A DNA stretch of 64,000 nucleotides from assembly GCF_029024925.1 (NCBI RefSeq), contig NZ_CP118962.1, forward strand, positions 1,644,001-1,708,000, read 5' to 3'. Below, piece by piece: positions 27,317 to 36,857 of this stretch. Numbering within the stretch: the first letter of the stretch is position 1; every line of letters starts with the position of its first letter. The translations under genes were made by a program, and so were the position numbers. The DNA comes from Enterococcus faecalis. GTDB taxonomy: Bacteria > Bacillota > Bacilli > Lactobacillales > Enterococcaceae. Under the pieces are notes generated by a model. The model worked only from the letters and a program-made list of their open reading frames with translations. It had not been told where the DNA came from and did not search any database.

Positions 27317-28654
27317 TTATAAAACGTTTCTAGTTGTGTTACTTAGTAATGTTTCGTAGGCTTGTTCAAATTTCTGAACGTCGCCAGCACCCATAAAGAC
27401 CACCACTGCATTTTCAAAATCTAGTAAAGGCGACACATTATCTTCGGTAATTACTTGTCCACCTTTTTGAATTTTTTCACCTAAATCTTCAATGCGTACC
27501 TCGCCTTGTGTTTCACGCGCAGAGCCAAAAATATTACATAAGAATACTTCATCTGCCAAATCCAGTGCTTCAGCAAATTCATCCATTAAGGCAATTGTTC
27601 GTGTAAATGTATGTGGCTGGAAGACAGCAATAATTTCTTTGTCAGGATATTTTTGGCGGGCGCCATCAATCGTTGCTTTAATTTCAGCTGGATGGTGCGC
27701 ATAATCATCAACAATAATCATGTCACTGACTTTTTTCTCGCTAAAACGACGTTTCACACCTTTAAAACTTAGCATTTCTTCTGCGACTTTTTGCATATCA
27801 AGTTTTTCAAAATAAGCCACAGCAATCACACCTAGCGCATTCATGATATTGTGATGGCCAAATGCTGGTAAGACAAAATGACCTACAAAATCAGCCTTGT
27901 GATAAACATCAAAAGATGAGCCTTCCGTTGTTCGTTGAATATTTCGGGCTTGGATATCATCCTCTTCGCTGACGCCATAATAATAAACTGGCACTTCTGA
28001 TTCTAACTGGCGAAGATACTTATCATCACCATAAGCAAAAATTCCTTTTTTGACTTGATGAGCCATTGTTTGGAACGCTGAAAAAACGTCCTCAATGCTC
28101 TTGTAGTAATCTGGATGATCAAAATCGATATTCGTCATAATCGCATAATCTGGTGAATAAGCCAAGAAATGACGGCGATATTCACACGCTTCAAATGCAA
28201 AGAAATCAGCATCTGGTTCGCCGTGGCCAGTGCCATCCCCTATTAAATAACTAGTTGGATTGATACCACTTAATACATGTGCTAGCAAACCAGTCGTACT
28301 TGTTTTCCCATGTGACCCTGTTACAGCAATGCTTGTGTACGGTTCGATAAAACGAGCAATGAAATCGTGGTAACGAATTACTTCTGCGCCTAATTCGATG
28401 GCGCGGGCGATTTCCTCATGGGTATCTGGAAAAGCATTTCCAGCAATAACAATCATGTCTTTATCAATATTATCTGCATTAAACGGTAAAATAGGGACAC
28501 CTGATTTTTCAAGATCCCGTTGTGTAAAGAAATACTCTTCTACATCTGATCCTTGAACGTTGTAGCCTTTTTGGTGTAAGACCAACGCTAATGAGCTCAT
28601 GCCAGAACCTTTAATTCCGACAAAATGGTATAATTTGTTCTCTTGATTTCCCAT
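27317..28654 (-). CDS. murC: UDP-N-acetylmuramate-L-alanine ligase
   Basis: MurC adds L-alanine to UDP-MurNAc in the cytoplasm, the first peptide step of peptidoglycan synthesis. The 445-residue product has [15 protein letters not shown] (Rossmann loop), the ATP loop [22 protein letters not shown] and [11 protein letters not shown] chose the ATG at 28654 with GAGG six bases upstream; the longer frame adds 11 residues without a site. It is followed by a repeat-like terminator. Confidence 0.97.
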   Translation of the reverse strand: MGNQENKLYHFVGIKGSGMSSLALVLHQKGYNVQGSDVEEYFFTQRDLEKSGVPILPFNADNIDKDMIVIAGNAFPDTHEEIARAIELGAEVIRYHDFIARFIEPYTSIAVTGSHGKTSTTGLLAHVLSGINPTSYLIGDGTGHGEPDADFFAFEACEYRRHFLAYSPDYAIMTNIDFDHPDYYKSIEDVFSAFQTMAHQVKKGIFAYGDDKYLRQLESEVPVYYYGVSEEDDIQARNIQRTTEGSSFDVYHKADFVGHFVLPAFGHHNIMNALGVIAVAYFEKLDMQKVAEEMLSFKGVKRRFSEKKVSDMIIVDDYAHHPAEIKATIDGARQKYPDKEIIAVFQPHTFTRTIALMDEFAEALDLADEVFLCNIFGSARETQGEVRIEDLGEKIQKGGQVITEDNVSPLLDFENAVVVFMGAGDVQKFEQAYETLLSNTTRNVL

Positions 28655-28764
28655 TATAATCCTCTTCTCTGTCACTATATAAAACATACCTTTTTTAAAA
28701 AATTTTCAATCATACGAGATTCATTATCGTATAAAACAAAAAAATAATCAACTATTAAAACAGA

Positions 28765-28802
28765 ATAAAAAACTTACATGTTTCAAATCCACATGCAAGT
28801 TT
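28765..28802 (-). terminator. Terminator after the 28.8-kb hypothetical gene
   Basis: On the minus strand AACTTGCATGT pairs with ACATGTAAGTT, followed by TTTTTATT. Confidence 0.85.
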
Positions 28803-28808
28803 CATCTC

Positions 28809-29753
28809 TTAACTAAAATATTTACTGTTTTCTAATACAGAACTTGAATCTTCTAGCATCCCACTTAATGGTTTATCCAAGATGCCCTTTTTCTTCTCTT
28901 CTGTCACAGGTGCTTCCGGCTCCACTTGAGCATTCGCTTTAGCTAATTTTTTCCCATAAGCAGTTTGACTTTTAGCATTTTTCTTTGCGGCATTCAAACG
29001 GGAACGCGAACGTAAATCCAACGCATCTTCGCCAAAACGTTCTAAGTCTGGTTTGATTTGTTGATATTGTCGTCTAGTTAAAGGAATCTCAGGTTCTGAG
29101 GTTGGAATATTAAACTTCCGCACCGTTGGATCTTCTTCCGTATCTTTCACTTGAAAAGCCGTTGGTTCATCATCAAGAATGACATATGAACGCCGATCTT
29201 TTTTCATTGCTTTTAGCAACTCTTCTTCAGTAAAACTAGGTTCCTGTTCCTCAGGAATCACAGAAGCCGGGATATATTTAGGAACAAAATAAGAAGGTGT
29301 CGTTTTCTGCACTAATGGTGATGCGGCAGGTCTACTTGGTTTCGCTACGACTTCTTTTTTTTTATACGTTTGTGTCCAGCCATTTCCTTTTGGCGTCCCA
29401 AAAAGGCTATTATTTTTTTTCGTTGCTTGTTTATTTTTCGTTGCTTTACTAGCATGTTTTGTGTAGTCTGGCAAATTAGAACGATGACGTGCTAATTGCT
29501 CTTGTTGTGCTGCCGTTAATTGTTGTGTTTGTTTATTTGTAGTTGATTGATTCGTTGTTGGTTGTTGGACGGATGGTGTGCTTTGTCTAGTATCTTCGGC
29601 AGATGTTGCAGTTCTTCTGCTACCAGACATTGCTTTACCAATCAGATCATCTTGAAATAAGTTACGTTCATTATCTGTTGGTAATTTTACGCCCTGTTCA
29701 TCATCATACGCTGGAAAACGGAAATGTTTTCTCTTCACTTGAGCATTATCCAT
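28809..29753 (-). CDS. Disordered basic protein of unknown function
   Basis: I do not recognise this 314-residue protein. It is rich in Gln, Thr, Ser, Lys and Pro. Residues 50-85 are nearly all Q/T/S/N, and a stretch around 105-125 is Lys/Ala/Thr-rich. Short conserved-looking islands occur at the start (KRKHFRFPAYDDEQG), in the middle (RRSYVILDDEPTAFQVKD) and later (LTRRQYQQIKPDLERFGEDALDLRSR). No membrane helix or signal peptide is seen. The ATG at 29753 lies nine bases after AAAGGA. It is a single gene between murC and the exporter-like gene, with its own terminators; the islands resemble protein-binding linear motifs. Confidence 0.75.
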   Translation of the reverse strand: MDNAQVKRKHFRFPAYDDEQGVKLPTDNERNLFQDDLIGKAMSGSRRTATSAEDTRQSTPSVQQPTTNQSTTNKQTQQLTAAQQEQLARHRSNLPDYTKHASKATKNKQATKKNNSLFGTPKGNGWTQTYKKKEVVAKPSRPAASPLVQKTTPSYFVPKYIPASVIPEEQEPSFTEEELLKAMKKDRRSYVILDDEPTAFQVKDTEEDPTVRKFNIPTSEPEIPLTRRQYQQIKPDLERFGEDALDLRSRSRLNAAKKNAKSQTAYGKKLAKANAQVEPEAPVTEEKKKGILDKPLSGMLEDSSSVLENSKYFS

Positions 29754-29840
29754 TGCGGTCATTCCTTTTATTTTTCTTTCTCATTAGTTTAACACATTCT
29801 CAATGAATACTAAAGAACTTGCCTGAATTTTTAAGAGAAC

Positions 29841-29879
29841 AAAAAAAGAAACCTCCGTTTAAAAAGGTTTCTTTTTTGT
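29841..29879 (-). terminator. Terminator after the ArAE-like gene
   Basis: On the minus strand AAGAAACC pairs with GGTTTCTT, followed by TTTTTG. Confidence 0.85.
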
Positions 29880-30839
29880 TTATTTATCTAGTTGTAATTT
29901 GGCAAAGTCCGCTTTGACTTGAATGAATGACTGAAACAATTGTAAAAACTGAAAGAGTCGCGCCCGATTTTCAAATTCACTTCTTGTTTGCGGTAATGGT
30001 TTTGTGCGATAGGTTTCATAAACGGTCTTAATTCGATTCATAATTTCTTGTCCATCATTATTCTCTGCAAATGTTTCTGCCGTATATTCCAACAATTGTT
30101 GAATATAGCGAACTTGTTGCGCATCAACAGTAATATCTTCTAATAATTCCAACATGTTTTTTAGAATATTACTTTGCATTTTTCTCATCGCAAAGTACTC
30201 TAAATAGTACGTATTGGTAGACAGCAATTGATTCTCGGCATGATTTTTGGCCCACGTCTCGCCTGTGCGAATAAAGGTTTTTAAATCTGCACAATGCATG
30301 ACCAAATTTCGCTCTCCTGCAGCGTTGTTTAAATGTAGCGCCATTTCCCTTAAAATTTTACGAAACATTGTTTCAATGACTTCTTGGTCTTCTCTTAAAC
30401 GTTTTTCTGTATCAGGCATATAGGAATTAGCTAATAACGCTAGTCCCACACCAATACTCATTAATAAAAACTCATTTCCAATAATCGCCCAAGAAAGATT
30501 TTTTTCGACTAAATAATGAGTTACCAAAACGGAACTCACAACAATCCCATCAGATAATTGAAAATACACAGCTGCTGGAATAAATAATAACAAAAAAATA
30601 CCAAAAGCAATCGCTGTAAAACCCAAAAAAGTAAAACAAATATACGCTAAAATAGTTGCTAAAGCTAAGGATAACAAACGATAAATTCCTGTCATGACAG
30701 ATGTTTTTTTCGTGCTAGTAACACTTAAGACCGAAATAATCCCTGCCGAAGGGGCATAAAGTAATCCCAGTTTTTCCGCAATAATCATTGCTAATGCAGC
30801 GCTAATGGCTGTCTTGACTGTTCGTAAACCAATTTTCAT
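29880..30839 (-). CDS. Aromatic acid exporter-family membrane protein (ArAE_1)
   Basis: The 319-residue protein has an N-terminal half with about six hydrophobic segments beginning MKIGLRTVKTAISAALAMIIAEKLGL, as in ArAE_1/FUSC proteins, and a helical cytoplasmic C-terminal half (about 150-319). The family may export aromatic acids or other small acids; the substrate is unknown. AGGGGAG lies five bases before the ATG at 30839. It is divergent from another FUSC-like gene at 30942 that shares the GxRTLKTA start. Confidence 0.82.
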   Translation of the reverse strand: MKIGLRTVKTAISAALAMIIAEKLGLLYAPSAGIISVLSVTSTKKTSVMTGIYRLLSLALATILAYICFTFLGFTAIAFGIFLLLFIPAAVYFQLSDGIVVSSVLVTHYLVEKNLSWAIIGNEFLLMSIGVGLALLANSYMPDTEKRLREDQEVIETMFRKILREMALHLNNAAGERNLVMHCADLKTFIRTGETWAKNHAENQLLSTNTYYLEYFAMRKMQSNILKNMLELLEDITVDAQQVRYIQQLLEYTAETFAENNDGQEIMNRIKTVYETYRTKPLPQTRSEFENRARLFQFLQLFQSFIQVKADFAKLQLDK

Positions 30840-30941
30840 GCATACTCCCCTTAAAAAATAATAATTCTTCACTTTTCTCTAGTAATTTTACCTCTATTTC
30901 GGTTATCATTAAAGAGAAAAGTTATTTAGGAGCGAATATTT

Positions 30942-31553
30942 ATGATAGTGGGTCGATTTCGTTTAGGCATGCGAACGTTAAAAACAGCAATTGCTGTCAT
31001 GCTGTGTATTCTTTTATTTCAATTTTCCCATCGTGGCTCACCTATGATTGCCTGTTTAGCAGCTGTTTTTTCGCTAAGACAAGATTTAAATACCAGTTTG
31101 TCTTTTGGAAAATCGCGCATTATTGGAAACACATTGGGTGGCTTTTTAGCTTTGCTTTATGTATTAGCACAAGATTATTTTCCTAATCAACACTTAGTAG
31201 AATTACTGCTACTACCACTTTTAGTCATTATCGTCATCGTTGTTTCTGATGGGATTAATAACAATGCTGGGATCATTTCTGCAACTGCGACACTTTTAAT
31301 GATTTCTTTAAGTATTCCGCAAAGCGATTCCTTTCAATATGCAATGGAACGTGTGTTGGATACATTCATTGGGACCTTTATAGCGATTGGTTTAAACGTC
31401 TTTTTACAACCTAAGCCAGCAGAAGAAGCCCATGAAATTTCTGAAGATTTAGCTGAATTAGAAAAGAAAGAAAAAGAACTAGAAACTTTACGCCAACAAG
31501 TTCAAGCGCGGATTGCTGCAGAAGAAAACACTGATGACAAGGCAAATAAATAA
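30942..31553 (+). CDS. Short FUSC/ArAE-like membrane protein with coiled-coil tail
   Basis: The 203-residue protein has the starting pattern FRLGMRTLKTAIAVMLCILLF, about four to six membrane helices, and a charged coiled-coil tail (EDLAELEKKEKELETLRQQVQ, about 165-195). It looks like the membrane half of the ArAE family without its usual large C-terminal domain. AGGAGCG precedes the start. The divergent partner at 29880-30839 may work with it; that is inferred. Confidence 0.78.
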   Translation: MIVGRFRLGMRTLKTAIAVMLCILLFQFSHRGSPMIACLAAVFSLRQDLNTSLSFGKSRIIGNTLGGFLALLYVLAQDYFPNQHLVELLLLPLLVIIVIVVSDGINNNAGIISATATLLMISLSIPQSDSFQYAMERVLDTFIGTFIAIGLNVFLQPKPAEEAHEISEDLAELEKKEKELETLRQQVQARIAAEENTDDKANK

Positions 31554-31595
31554 AGAAACAGCCGATTGAAGAGAATAACAATCGGCTGTTTCTTT
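31552..31595. terminator. Bidirectional terminator
   Basis: AAAGAAACAGCCGATT pairs perfectly with AATCGGCTGTTTCTTT, overlapping the stop codons of the convergent FUSC-like and ROK genes. Confidence 0.9.
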
Positions 31596-32475
31596 ATAGT
31601 TCCCAATTCGTTTTTGCTTGAAAGTTGGCGGCTGCGCCAATCAAGTTGGCATCATTTTGATAATGGCAGGTCACGATTTCTGGAACAAAATCTTTTAATT
31701 CAAAGGTCTGTAAATGCGTTAGCATCCGGCGATTAATCTCTGCTAATAAGCCTTCTTTAGCAGAAACACCGCCTCCGAGTACAATCATTTCAGGATCATA
31801 AGAAAACTGTAAGCCGAATAATCCTTGTGTTAAATAATCATAAAAATTATTGACTTCTTCGCGAGCAATCTCATCCCCTCGTTGTGCCAGTTCAAAAACT
31901 TCTTCTCCTGTCACCGCCTGTTTTTCGACTCCAATTCGTTCACAATAGCGCTGAGCCATTTTGACAGCTGTGCCAATTTCACTGAATGTTTGGCCATTAC
32001 TTAAAAAGTTCAGTCCAAACTCGCCTCCATATAAATGAGCGCCTTTGTACAATTCACCATTGCGAAAAATTGCTCCGCCAATTCCTGTCCCAATAACGAC
32101 AAAAAGCACTTCTTTTTTCCCTTTCGCCGCGCCTTCATATATCTCAGCTAAACCAGCACAATTCGCATCATTTTCGATAGTCACTGGTAAGCCAAACAAC
32201 GCTTCTAATTCTTCATAAATGTTAAAATGATGAATATATGGAATGGCGGAAATCCCTAAAATCTGTTGACTTTTTTCGTCAACTACTCCAGGTGAACTAA
32301 AAGCAACACCACTAATCGACTCATTTCTTTTGTCTGCATAAACCGAATATAAATGCGCTTTCATTTCTTCCCAAGAGCCAGGTGTTGGAAAGCTCCCTTG
32401 ATTTGTTAATTCTTTGCCTGTCCAAACGCCGTATTTCACGGAAGAACCGCCAAGATCAAATGCTAAAATTGCCAT
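31594..32475 (-). CDS. ROK-family sugar kinase (no zinc motif)
   Basis: The 293-residue kinase has the phosphate-binding DLGGSSVKYG near the start, NDANCAGLAE, the catalytic region VIGTGIGGAIF and LGGGVSA. The usual ROK zinc motif (CxCGxxGCxE) is absent, as in beta-glucoside kinase BglK-type members. It probably phosphorylates a glucoside or related sugar in the cytoplasm. The stop of yidD lies two bases upstream of its start, so it is co-transcribed with yidD. Confidence 0.85.
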   Translation of the reverse strand: MAILAFDLGGSSVKYGVWTGKELTNQGSFPTPGSWEEMKAHLYSVYADKRNESISGVAFSSPGVVDEKSQQILGISAIPYIHHFNIYEELEALFGLPVTIENDANCAGLAEIYEGAAKGKKEVLFVVIGTGIGGAIFRNGELYKGAHLYGGEFGLNFLSNGQTFSEIGTAVKMAQRYCERIGVEKQAVTGEEVFELAQRGDEIAREEVNNFYDYLTQGLFGLQFSYDPEMIVLGGGVSAKEGLLAEINRRMLTHLQTFELKDFVPEIVTCHYQNDANLIGAAANFQAKTNWEL

Positions 32476-32477
32476 AT

Positions 32478-32780
32478 TTATCCATCCTTTTCTACTTCTG
32501 TTTTCTTATTTCTTCGATACGTATACGGTCCATGATAGGTCTCATCAGGATTTTTCGTCAAGCGAAATTTCAACGGAACATAGTCAATGCCGCCTTTAAC
32601 AAAAGGATGACATCGTAAAATCCGTGCTACCCCCATCGTTGTTCCTTTGACACTTCCATGTGTATGAATTGCATCAATCATATATTGTGAACACGTTGGG
32701 TAATAGCGACAACGTGCAGGCAATCCTGGAGAAATAAATCGTTGATAAAAACGAACACCGCCGATTAACGGATTTTTCAT
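32478..32780 (-). CDS. yidD: Membrane protein insertion efficiency factor YidD
   Basis: The 100-residue protein has the YidD core: [29 protein letters not shown], then the [17 protein letters not shown] segment. It associates with the inner face of the membrane and helps YidC insert proteins. The C-terminal 25 residues are a charged extension. It is the first gene of a two-gene operon with the ROK kinase. Confidence 0.95.
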   Translation of the reverse strand: MKNPLIGGVRFYQRFISPGLPARCRYYPTCSQYMIDAIHTHGSVKGTTMGVARILRCHPFVKGGIDYVPLKFRLTKNPDETYHGPYTYRRNKKTEVEKDG

Positions 32781-32957
32781 AAAGTGCCTTCTTTCTAACT
32801 AATTCTTACTAAAGAATAGCTTGTTTTTTCATGTTTGGCAAGTCTTAGTTACGAGAAATTACACCAGGTGCACCTATGACGAATTCTTACATTTCTGTTG
32901 CTATCCAAATGAAAAAAAACGTGCTACACTATAAAAAAAGGAATGGAGGCTTAGTAA

Positions 32958-33110
32958 ATGGGATTAAAATTTGAACGTTCCAATGACTTAGATAAACTCT
33001 TCGATTCTTTCGCCGTTGATCCATTAAAGAAAGAAGTACCTCTTGAAGAACTGGCAAAACAACGACAAGAAGTAAAAAAAGAAGAAGCAAAAAAACAAGC
33101 AAAAGAGTAA
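32958..33110 (+). CDS. Small SPJ_0845-like charged protein
   Basis: This 50-residue protein (MGLKFERSNDLDKLFDSFAVD..., ending KQAKE) resembles the short SPJ_0845-type proteins of streptococci and enterococci (an opening MGL-F-R-DDL pattern, then a lysine/glutamate-rich helix). The function is unknown. GGAGG lies nine bases before the ATG. The stop codon lies inside a terminator shared with the convergent engB gene. A palindrome, AGGTGCACCT, lies upstream at 32866-32875. Confidence 0.7.
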   Translation: MGLKFERSNDLDKLFDSFAVDPLKKEVPLEELAKQRQEVKKEEAKKQAKE

Positions 33111-33127
33111 TTTTGCTTGTTTTTTTC
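33092..33127. terminator. Terminator between the small protein and engB
   Basis: AACAAGCAAAA pairs with TTTTGCTTGTT, followed by TTTTT on the plus strand; it contains the stop of the small gene and abuts the engB stop. Confidence 0.85.
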
Positions 33128-33708
33128 TATAGAAATTTTTCAATTGCTGTCCAAGCTGCTTCTTTTCCTTCTTTTGTTTCAGAAGAGAAAATAATAAAGT
33201 CATCTTGTTTATCAAAATTCAAGGCTTTTTTGATGACACTCTCGTGTTTGTTCCATTTGCCCCGCGGAATTTTGTCTGCCTTAGTTGCCACAATAATAAC
33301 TGGCAAATCATAGTATTTCAAAAATTCATACATTTGGATATCATCTTGGGTCGGCGGATGACGTAAATCAATTAAAGAAACGACTGCACGTAATTGCTCA
33401 CGTTGCGTGATATACGTTTCAATCATTTTTCCCCACTTCGCACGTTCTGTTTTAGAAACTTTGGCATAACCATAGCCAGGAACATCCACAAAGTGTAAGG
33501 CATCCTCAATTAAATAAAAGTTTAGCGTTTGCGTTTTACCAGGTTTACCTGAAGTTCTTGCTAAATTTTTACGATTAATCAAGGTATTAATAAAAGATGA
33601 TTTCCCAACGTTCGAGCGTCCAGCTAAAGCAATCTCCGGTAACTGAGATTCAGGATATTGTTTAGGGGATACCGCACTAATCACGATTTCTGCATTATGT
33701 ACGTTCAT
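33127..33708 (-). CDS. engB: Ribosome biogenesis GTPase EngB/YsxC
   Basis: This essential GTPase assists late 50S assembly. The 193-residue product has G1 GRSNVGKSS, a switch I threonine in [14 protein letters not shown]3 DVPGYG, G4 ATKADK and a FSSET-type G5. It lies directly downstream of clpX, as in many Firmicutes; a terminator (33755-33798) separates them, so it likely has its own promoter or partial readthrough. Confidence 0.97.
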
Positions 33709-33754
33709 TGTTTTCCTCCGTTCTTCTGTTCAGTCTTTCATTCAAAAGCTTAAC

Positions 33755-33798
33755 AAAAACAGCTCTTTCGGAGATCCGCCGAAAGAGCTGTTTTCAGC
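33755..33798 (-). terminator. clpX terminator
   Basis: On the minus strand AAAACAGCTCTTTCGG pairs perfectly with CCGAAAGAGCTGTTTT, followed by TTGTT. Confidence 0.88.
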
Positions 33799-33805
33799 TT
33801 CAATC

Positions 33806-35059
33806 TTATACAGCTTCTTTATCTTTTTTGTTATAAATAATTGTTGGTTTACCGGTACCTTCAGCGGCCATTTTAGTAATGATAACTTTTTCAATGCTTT
33901 CATCTGAAGGAACATCAAACATTACGTCCATCATAATTTCTTCAATGATTGAACGAAGTCCCCGTGCGCCAGTATTACGTTCAATGGCTTTGGCTGCGAT
34001 GGCTTTTAATGCTTCTGGTTCAAATTCTAATTTAGTGTCATCAAGAGACAATAATTTTTGATATTGTTTCACCAAGGCATTCTTCGGTTCTGTTAAAATT
34101 CGAACTAAATCATCATTCGTTAATTTATCAAGCGCAGCCATTACAGGTAAGCGTCCAATAAATTCTGGAATTAAACCAAATTTCAATAAATCTTCTGGAA
34201 TAATATGTTGCATGATGCTTTCTTCTTCATTTAAAGCAGAATTAGTTTTACCAAAACCAATAGTTTTTTCGCCTAAGCGGTTTTTAACAATGGTTTCAAT
34301 TCCATCAAATGCTCCACCAACGATGAAGAGAACATTCGTTGTGTCAATTTGGATAAATTCTTGATGTGGATGTTTGCGGCCCCCTTGTGGTGGTACACTT
34401 GCAACTGTTCCTTCAAGAATTTTTAGTAAGGCTTGTTGAACACCCTCACCTGAAACATCTCGAGTAATCGAAACATTTTCACTCTTACGGGCAATTTTAT
34501 CAATCTCATCAATATAGATAATGCCCTTTTCCGCACGTTCAACATTATAGTCAGCAGATTGTAGTAATTTTAAAAGGATGTTTTCAACATCTTCCCCTAC
34601 ATAACCTGCTTCTGTTAAACTGGTCGCATCAGCGATTGCAAAAGGTACATTTAATGTTTTTGCTAACGTTTGAGCCAAGAAAGTTTTACCTGAACCTGTT
34701 GGTCCAATTAAACAAATATTACTTTTTTGCAATTCAACGTCATCTTGAGTTGCAGCTGTTTCTGATTGATTCACACGTTTATAGTGATTGTAAACAGCAA
34801 CAGAAAGTGTGCGTTTTGCACGTTCTTGTCCAATAACATATTCATTTAAAACATTTAAAATTTCTTGGGGTTTTGGCACATCCGTTAATTCTCGGACTGC
34901 TTCATCATAAAATTCTTCATCAATAATCTCTTTACATAGATCAATACATTCATTACAAATATAGACACCCGGACCAGCAACAATTTTTTTTACTTCTTCT
35001 TGTGTTTTCCCACAAAATGAACAACGAACGGTCCCGTTATTATCCGTATTGTCGTACAT
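33806..35059 (-). CDS. clpX: ATP-dependent protease ATPase subunit ClpX
   Basis: ClpX unfolds substrates and feeds them to ClpP. From the ATG at 35059 (GAGGGG eight bases upstream) the 417-residue product begins [20 protein letters not shown]. It carries the four-cysteine zinc domain (CSFC, CNEC), Walker A GPTGSGKT, Walker [11 protein letters not shown], the pore loop GYVGEDVE and the RKH region [10 protein letters not shown]. The upstream 98 codons of open frame have no ribosome site and overlap the divergent lactonase promoter. Confidence 0.98.
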   Translation of the reverse strand: MYDNTDNNGTVRCSFCGKTQEEVKKIVAGPGVYICNECIDLCKEIIDEEFYDEAVRELTDVPKPQEILNVLNEYVIGQERAKRTLSVAVYNHYKRVNQSETAATQDDVELQKSNICLIGPTGSGKTFLAQTLAKTLNVPFAIADATSLTEAGYVGEDVENILLKLLQSADYNVERAEKGIIYIDEIDKIARKSENVSITRDVSGEGVQQALLKILEGTVASVPPQGGRKHPHQEFIQIDTTNVLFIVGGAFDGIETIVKNRLGEKTIGFGKTNSALNEEESIMQHIIPEDLLKFGLIPEFIGRLPVMAALDKLTNDDLVRILTEPKNALVKQYQKLLSLDDTKLEFEPEALKAIAAKAIERNTGARGLRSIIEEIMMDVMFDVPSDESIEKVIITKMAAEGTGKPTIIYNKKDKEAV

Positions 35060-35250
35060 GTTCGTCACCCCTCTAAAAATCAAAAAATGACTGTCATCAC
35101 AGTCTCTCATCATAATAGCACAAACCACTTTAAAATGCGAACATCTCAGATAGAAAGTTTTATTGTTCTTAGACTTCTTATGGTATACTACATTATATAA
35201 AAGCACTTTCATAAAAAGTGATTGTGTTGAAACAAATTGGAGGAATTGTG

Positions 35251-36279
35251 ATGTTAGAACAAATTTTACTAGGTACCTATACTCGAAGAGCCAGCCAAGG
35301 CATTTATAAAATTGCATTAGATACGACACAAGGTCGTTTAACAGAAGCGACACTTTTGTTAGAAGAAACGAGTCCTACCTATCTTGCTCTGAGTCAAAAG
35401 GGCGAACTTTTTAGCGTCACTAATGTTGACGGTGAAGGTGGCACTGCCGCTTATCAACCAGAAATGGACCATTTTAACTTATTGAATAAAGTAACTGAGG
35501 AAGGTGCGCCGCCATGTTATGTAGCTGTTGACGAAAACCGACAACTTGTCTATGCAGCAAATTATCACCAAGGTATCGTTCACGTGTATCGTATCTTAGA
35601 AGATGGTTCTTTGGAAGATGCTGACAAAGTGATTCATACAGAGCCAACTGGTCCTCATGAAAACCAAAACAATGCCCATGTTCATTACACAGATTTGACA
35701 CCTGATCAACGCTTAGTCGTCTGTGATCTAGGAACCGATCGTGTGTATACGTATAATGTTAGCTTAGATGGAAAGCTTTCTGAGATTGCTCAATTCGTGA
35801 CTGAGCCAGGGACTGGTCCACGTCATTTAGTGTTCCACCCAACAAAATCATTGGCTTATTTATTTGGTGAATTAGATAGCACTGTTTCAGTTCTTTCATA
35901 TGATGAAACAGATGGTTCTTTCACTGAATTACAAAAAGTTTCTACTTTACCTGCTGATTATGATGCGTTTAATGGTGGTGCTGCGATTCGTATTTCTTCT
36001 GATGGCCGTTTCCTTTATGCTTCAAACCGTGGCCATAACTCAATTGCTGTCTATGCTGTTTCAGAAAATGGCGAAGCGATTGAACGAATTCAATTAATTT
36101 CAACAGAAGGCGATATTCCGAGAGATTTTGATTTAGATCCTTCTGAAGATTTCATCGTTGTCGCTAATCAAGACTCTGATAACTTAACACTTTATCGTCG
36201 GAACCAAGAAACAGGCTTATTAGAAATGATTCAAAAAGATGTTGCTGTTCCCGAATGTGTTTGTGTTTTATTTGTATAA
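35251..36279 (+). CDS. 6-phosphogluconolactonase-type beta-propeller protein
   Basis: The 342-residue protein belongs to the seven-bladed-propeller lactonase family (Pgl of YbhE type). Repeated blade ends are seen: [52 protein letters not shown] and [15 protein letters not shown]. It likely hydrolyses 6-phosphogluconolactone in the pentose phosphate pathway. GGAGG lies near 35241 before the ATG at 35251. It is divergent from clpX. Confidence 0.9.
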   Translation: MLEQILLGTYTRRASQGIYKIALDTTQGRLTEATLLLEETSPTYLALSQKGELFSVTNVDGEGGTAAYQPEMDHFNLLNKVTEEGAPPCYVAVDENRQLVYAANYHQGIVHVYRILEDGSLEDADKVIHTEPTGPHENQNNAHVHYTDLTPDQRLVVCDLGTDRVYTYNVSLDGKLSEIAQFVTEPGTGPRHLVFHPTKSLAYLFGELDSTVSVLSYDETDGSFTELQKVSTLPADYDAFNGGAAIRISSDGRFLYASNRGHNSIAVYAVSENGEAIERIQLISTEGDIPRDFDLDPSEDFIVVANQDSDNLTLYRRNQETGLLEMIQKDVAVPECVCVLFV

Positions 36280-36306
36280 TTAAGTTGACTATTTCCTTGG
36301 AAAATA

Positions 36307-36355
36307 ACAGGAGTCAGATGCTAATTAATGTTTGCATCTGACTCCTGTTTTCTTA
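36307..36355. terminator. Bidirectional terminator
   Basis: AACAGGAGTCAGATGC pairs perfectly with GCATCTGACTCCTGTT and is flanked by T and A tracts, between convergent genes. Confidence 0.9.
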
Positions 36356-36369
36356 TTTTAAACGATGGA

Positions 36370-36846
36370 TTAGTTCTCCAATTCTTTAACGTATAAATAA
36401 AAAGAGCCAAAGTCTAAGCGATTCATTTGTAAAGATTCATGAATTTTTGTGAACCCTTTACTTTCGAAAAATCGAATCATTCTATGGTTTGTATGATTAG
36501 TTTGAGCATACATTTTACGTCTTCCTTCCCAGACTGCTCGTTTCTCCAATTCATGGAACAACAAACTGCCATAACCCTTGGCAATATAATTAGGCGAAGT
36601 TGCAAAGCGCTTTAACCAAACAAAGTCTTGTTCCTGCTCCATACATAACGTTGCCATTGAAAAAATCATTTCTTCGTGCACTAGCAAATATAATCGTTTT
36701 TTTGTAATGTCTTCTTGGATATCTCCTTGAGAAGGATAGTCCTTTGTCCACTGTGTAATGCCCACAACATCCATATATGCCTTTACTTCTGTTAAAAATT
36801 GAAGAATCATCGGTAACTCTTTCTCATCAGCCACTCTAATTTTCAT
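36370..36846 (-). CDS. GNAT-family N-acetyltransferase
   Basis: The 158-residue protein has the GNAT fold: MKIRVADEKELPMILQFL at the start, and the acetyl-CoA segment WLKRFATSPNYIAKGYGSLLFHELE, which is a Q/R-x-x-G-x-G/A-like loop in altered form (IAKGYG). The substrate is not known. It is the third gene after the nucleoside hydrolase and DcuC-like carrier on the same strand, 11 bases from the carrier, so it is probably in that operon. Confidence 0.82.
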   Translation of the reverse strand: MKIRVADEKELPMILQFLTEVKAYMDVVGITQWTKDYPSQGDIQEDITKKRLYLLVHEEMIFSMATLCMEQEQDFVWLKRFATSPNYIAKGYGSLLFHELEKRAVWEGRRKMYAQTNHTNHRMIRFFESKGFTKIHESLQMNRLDFGSFYLYVKELEN

Positions 36847-36857
36847 TGTTTATTCTC

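Noticed and set aside
32866-32875. Palindrome AGGTGCACCT upstream of the small SPJ_0845-like gene
   Set aside because: Only 10 bp, with no flanking symmetry or known regulator; likely to occur by chance.
35060-35353. N-terminal extension of clpX by 98 codons
   Set aside because: The canonical ClpX start at 35059 has a good ribosome site; the upstream frame is open by chance and overlaps the divergent promoter.
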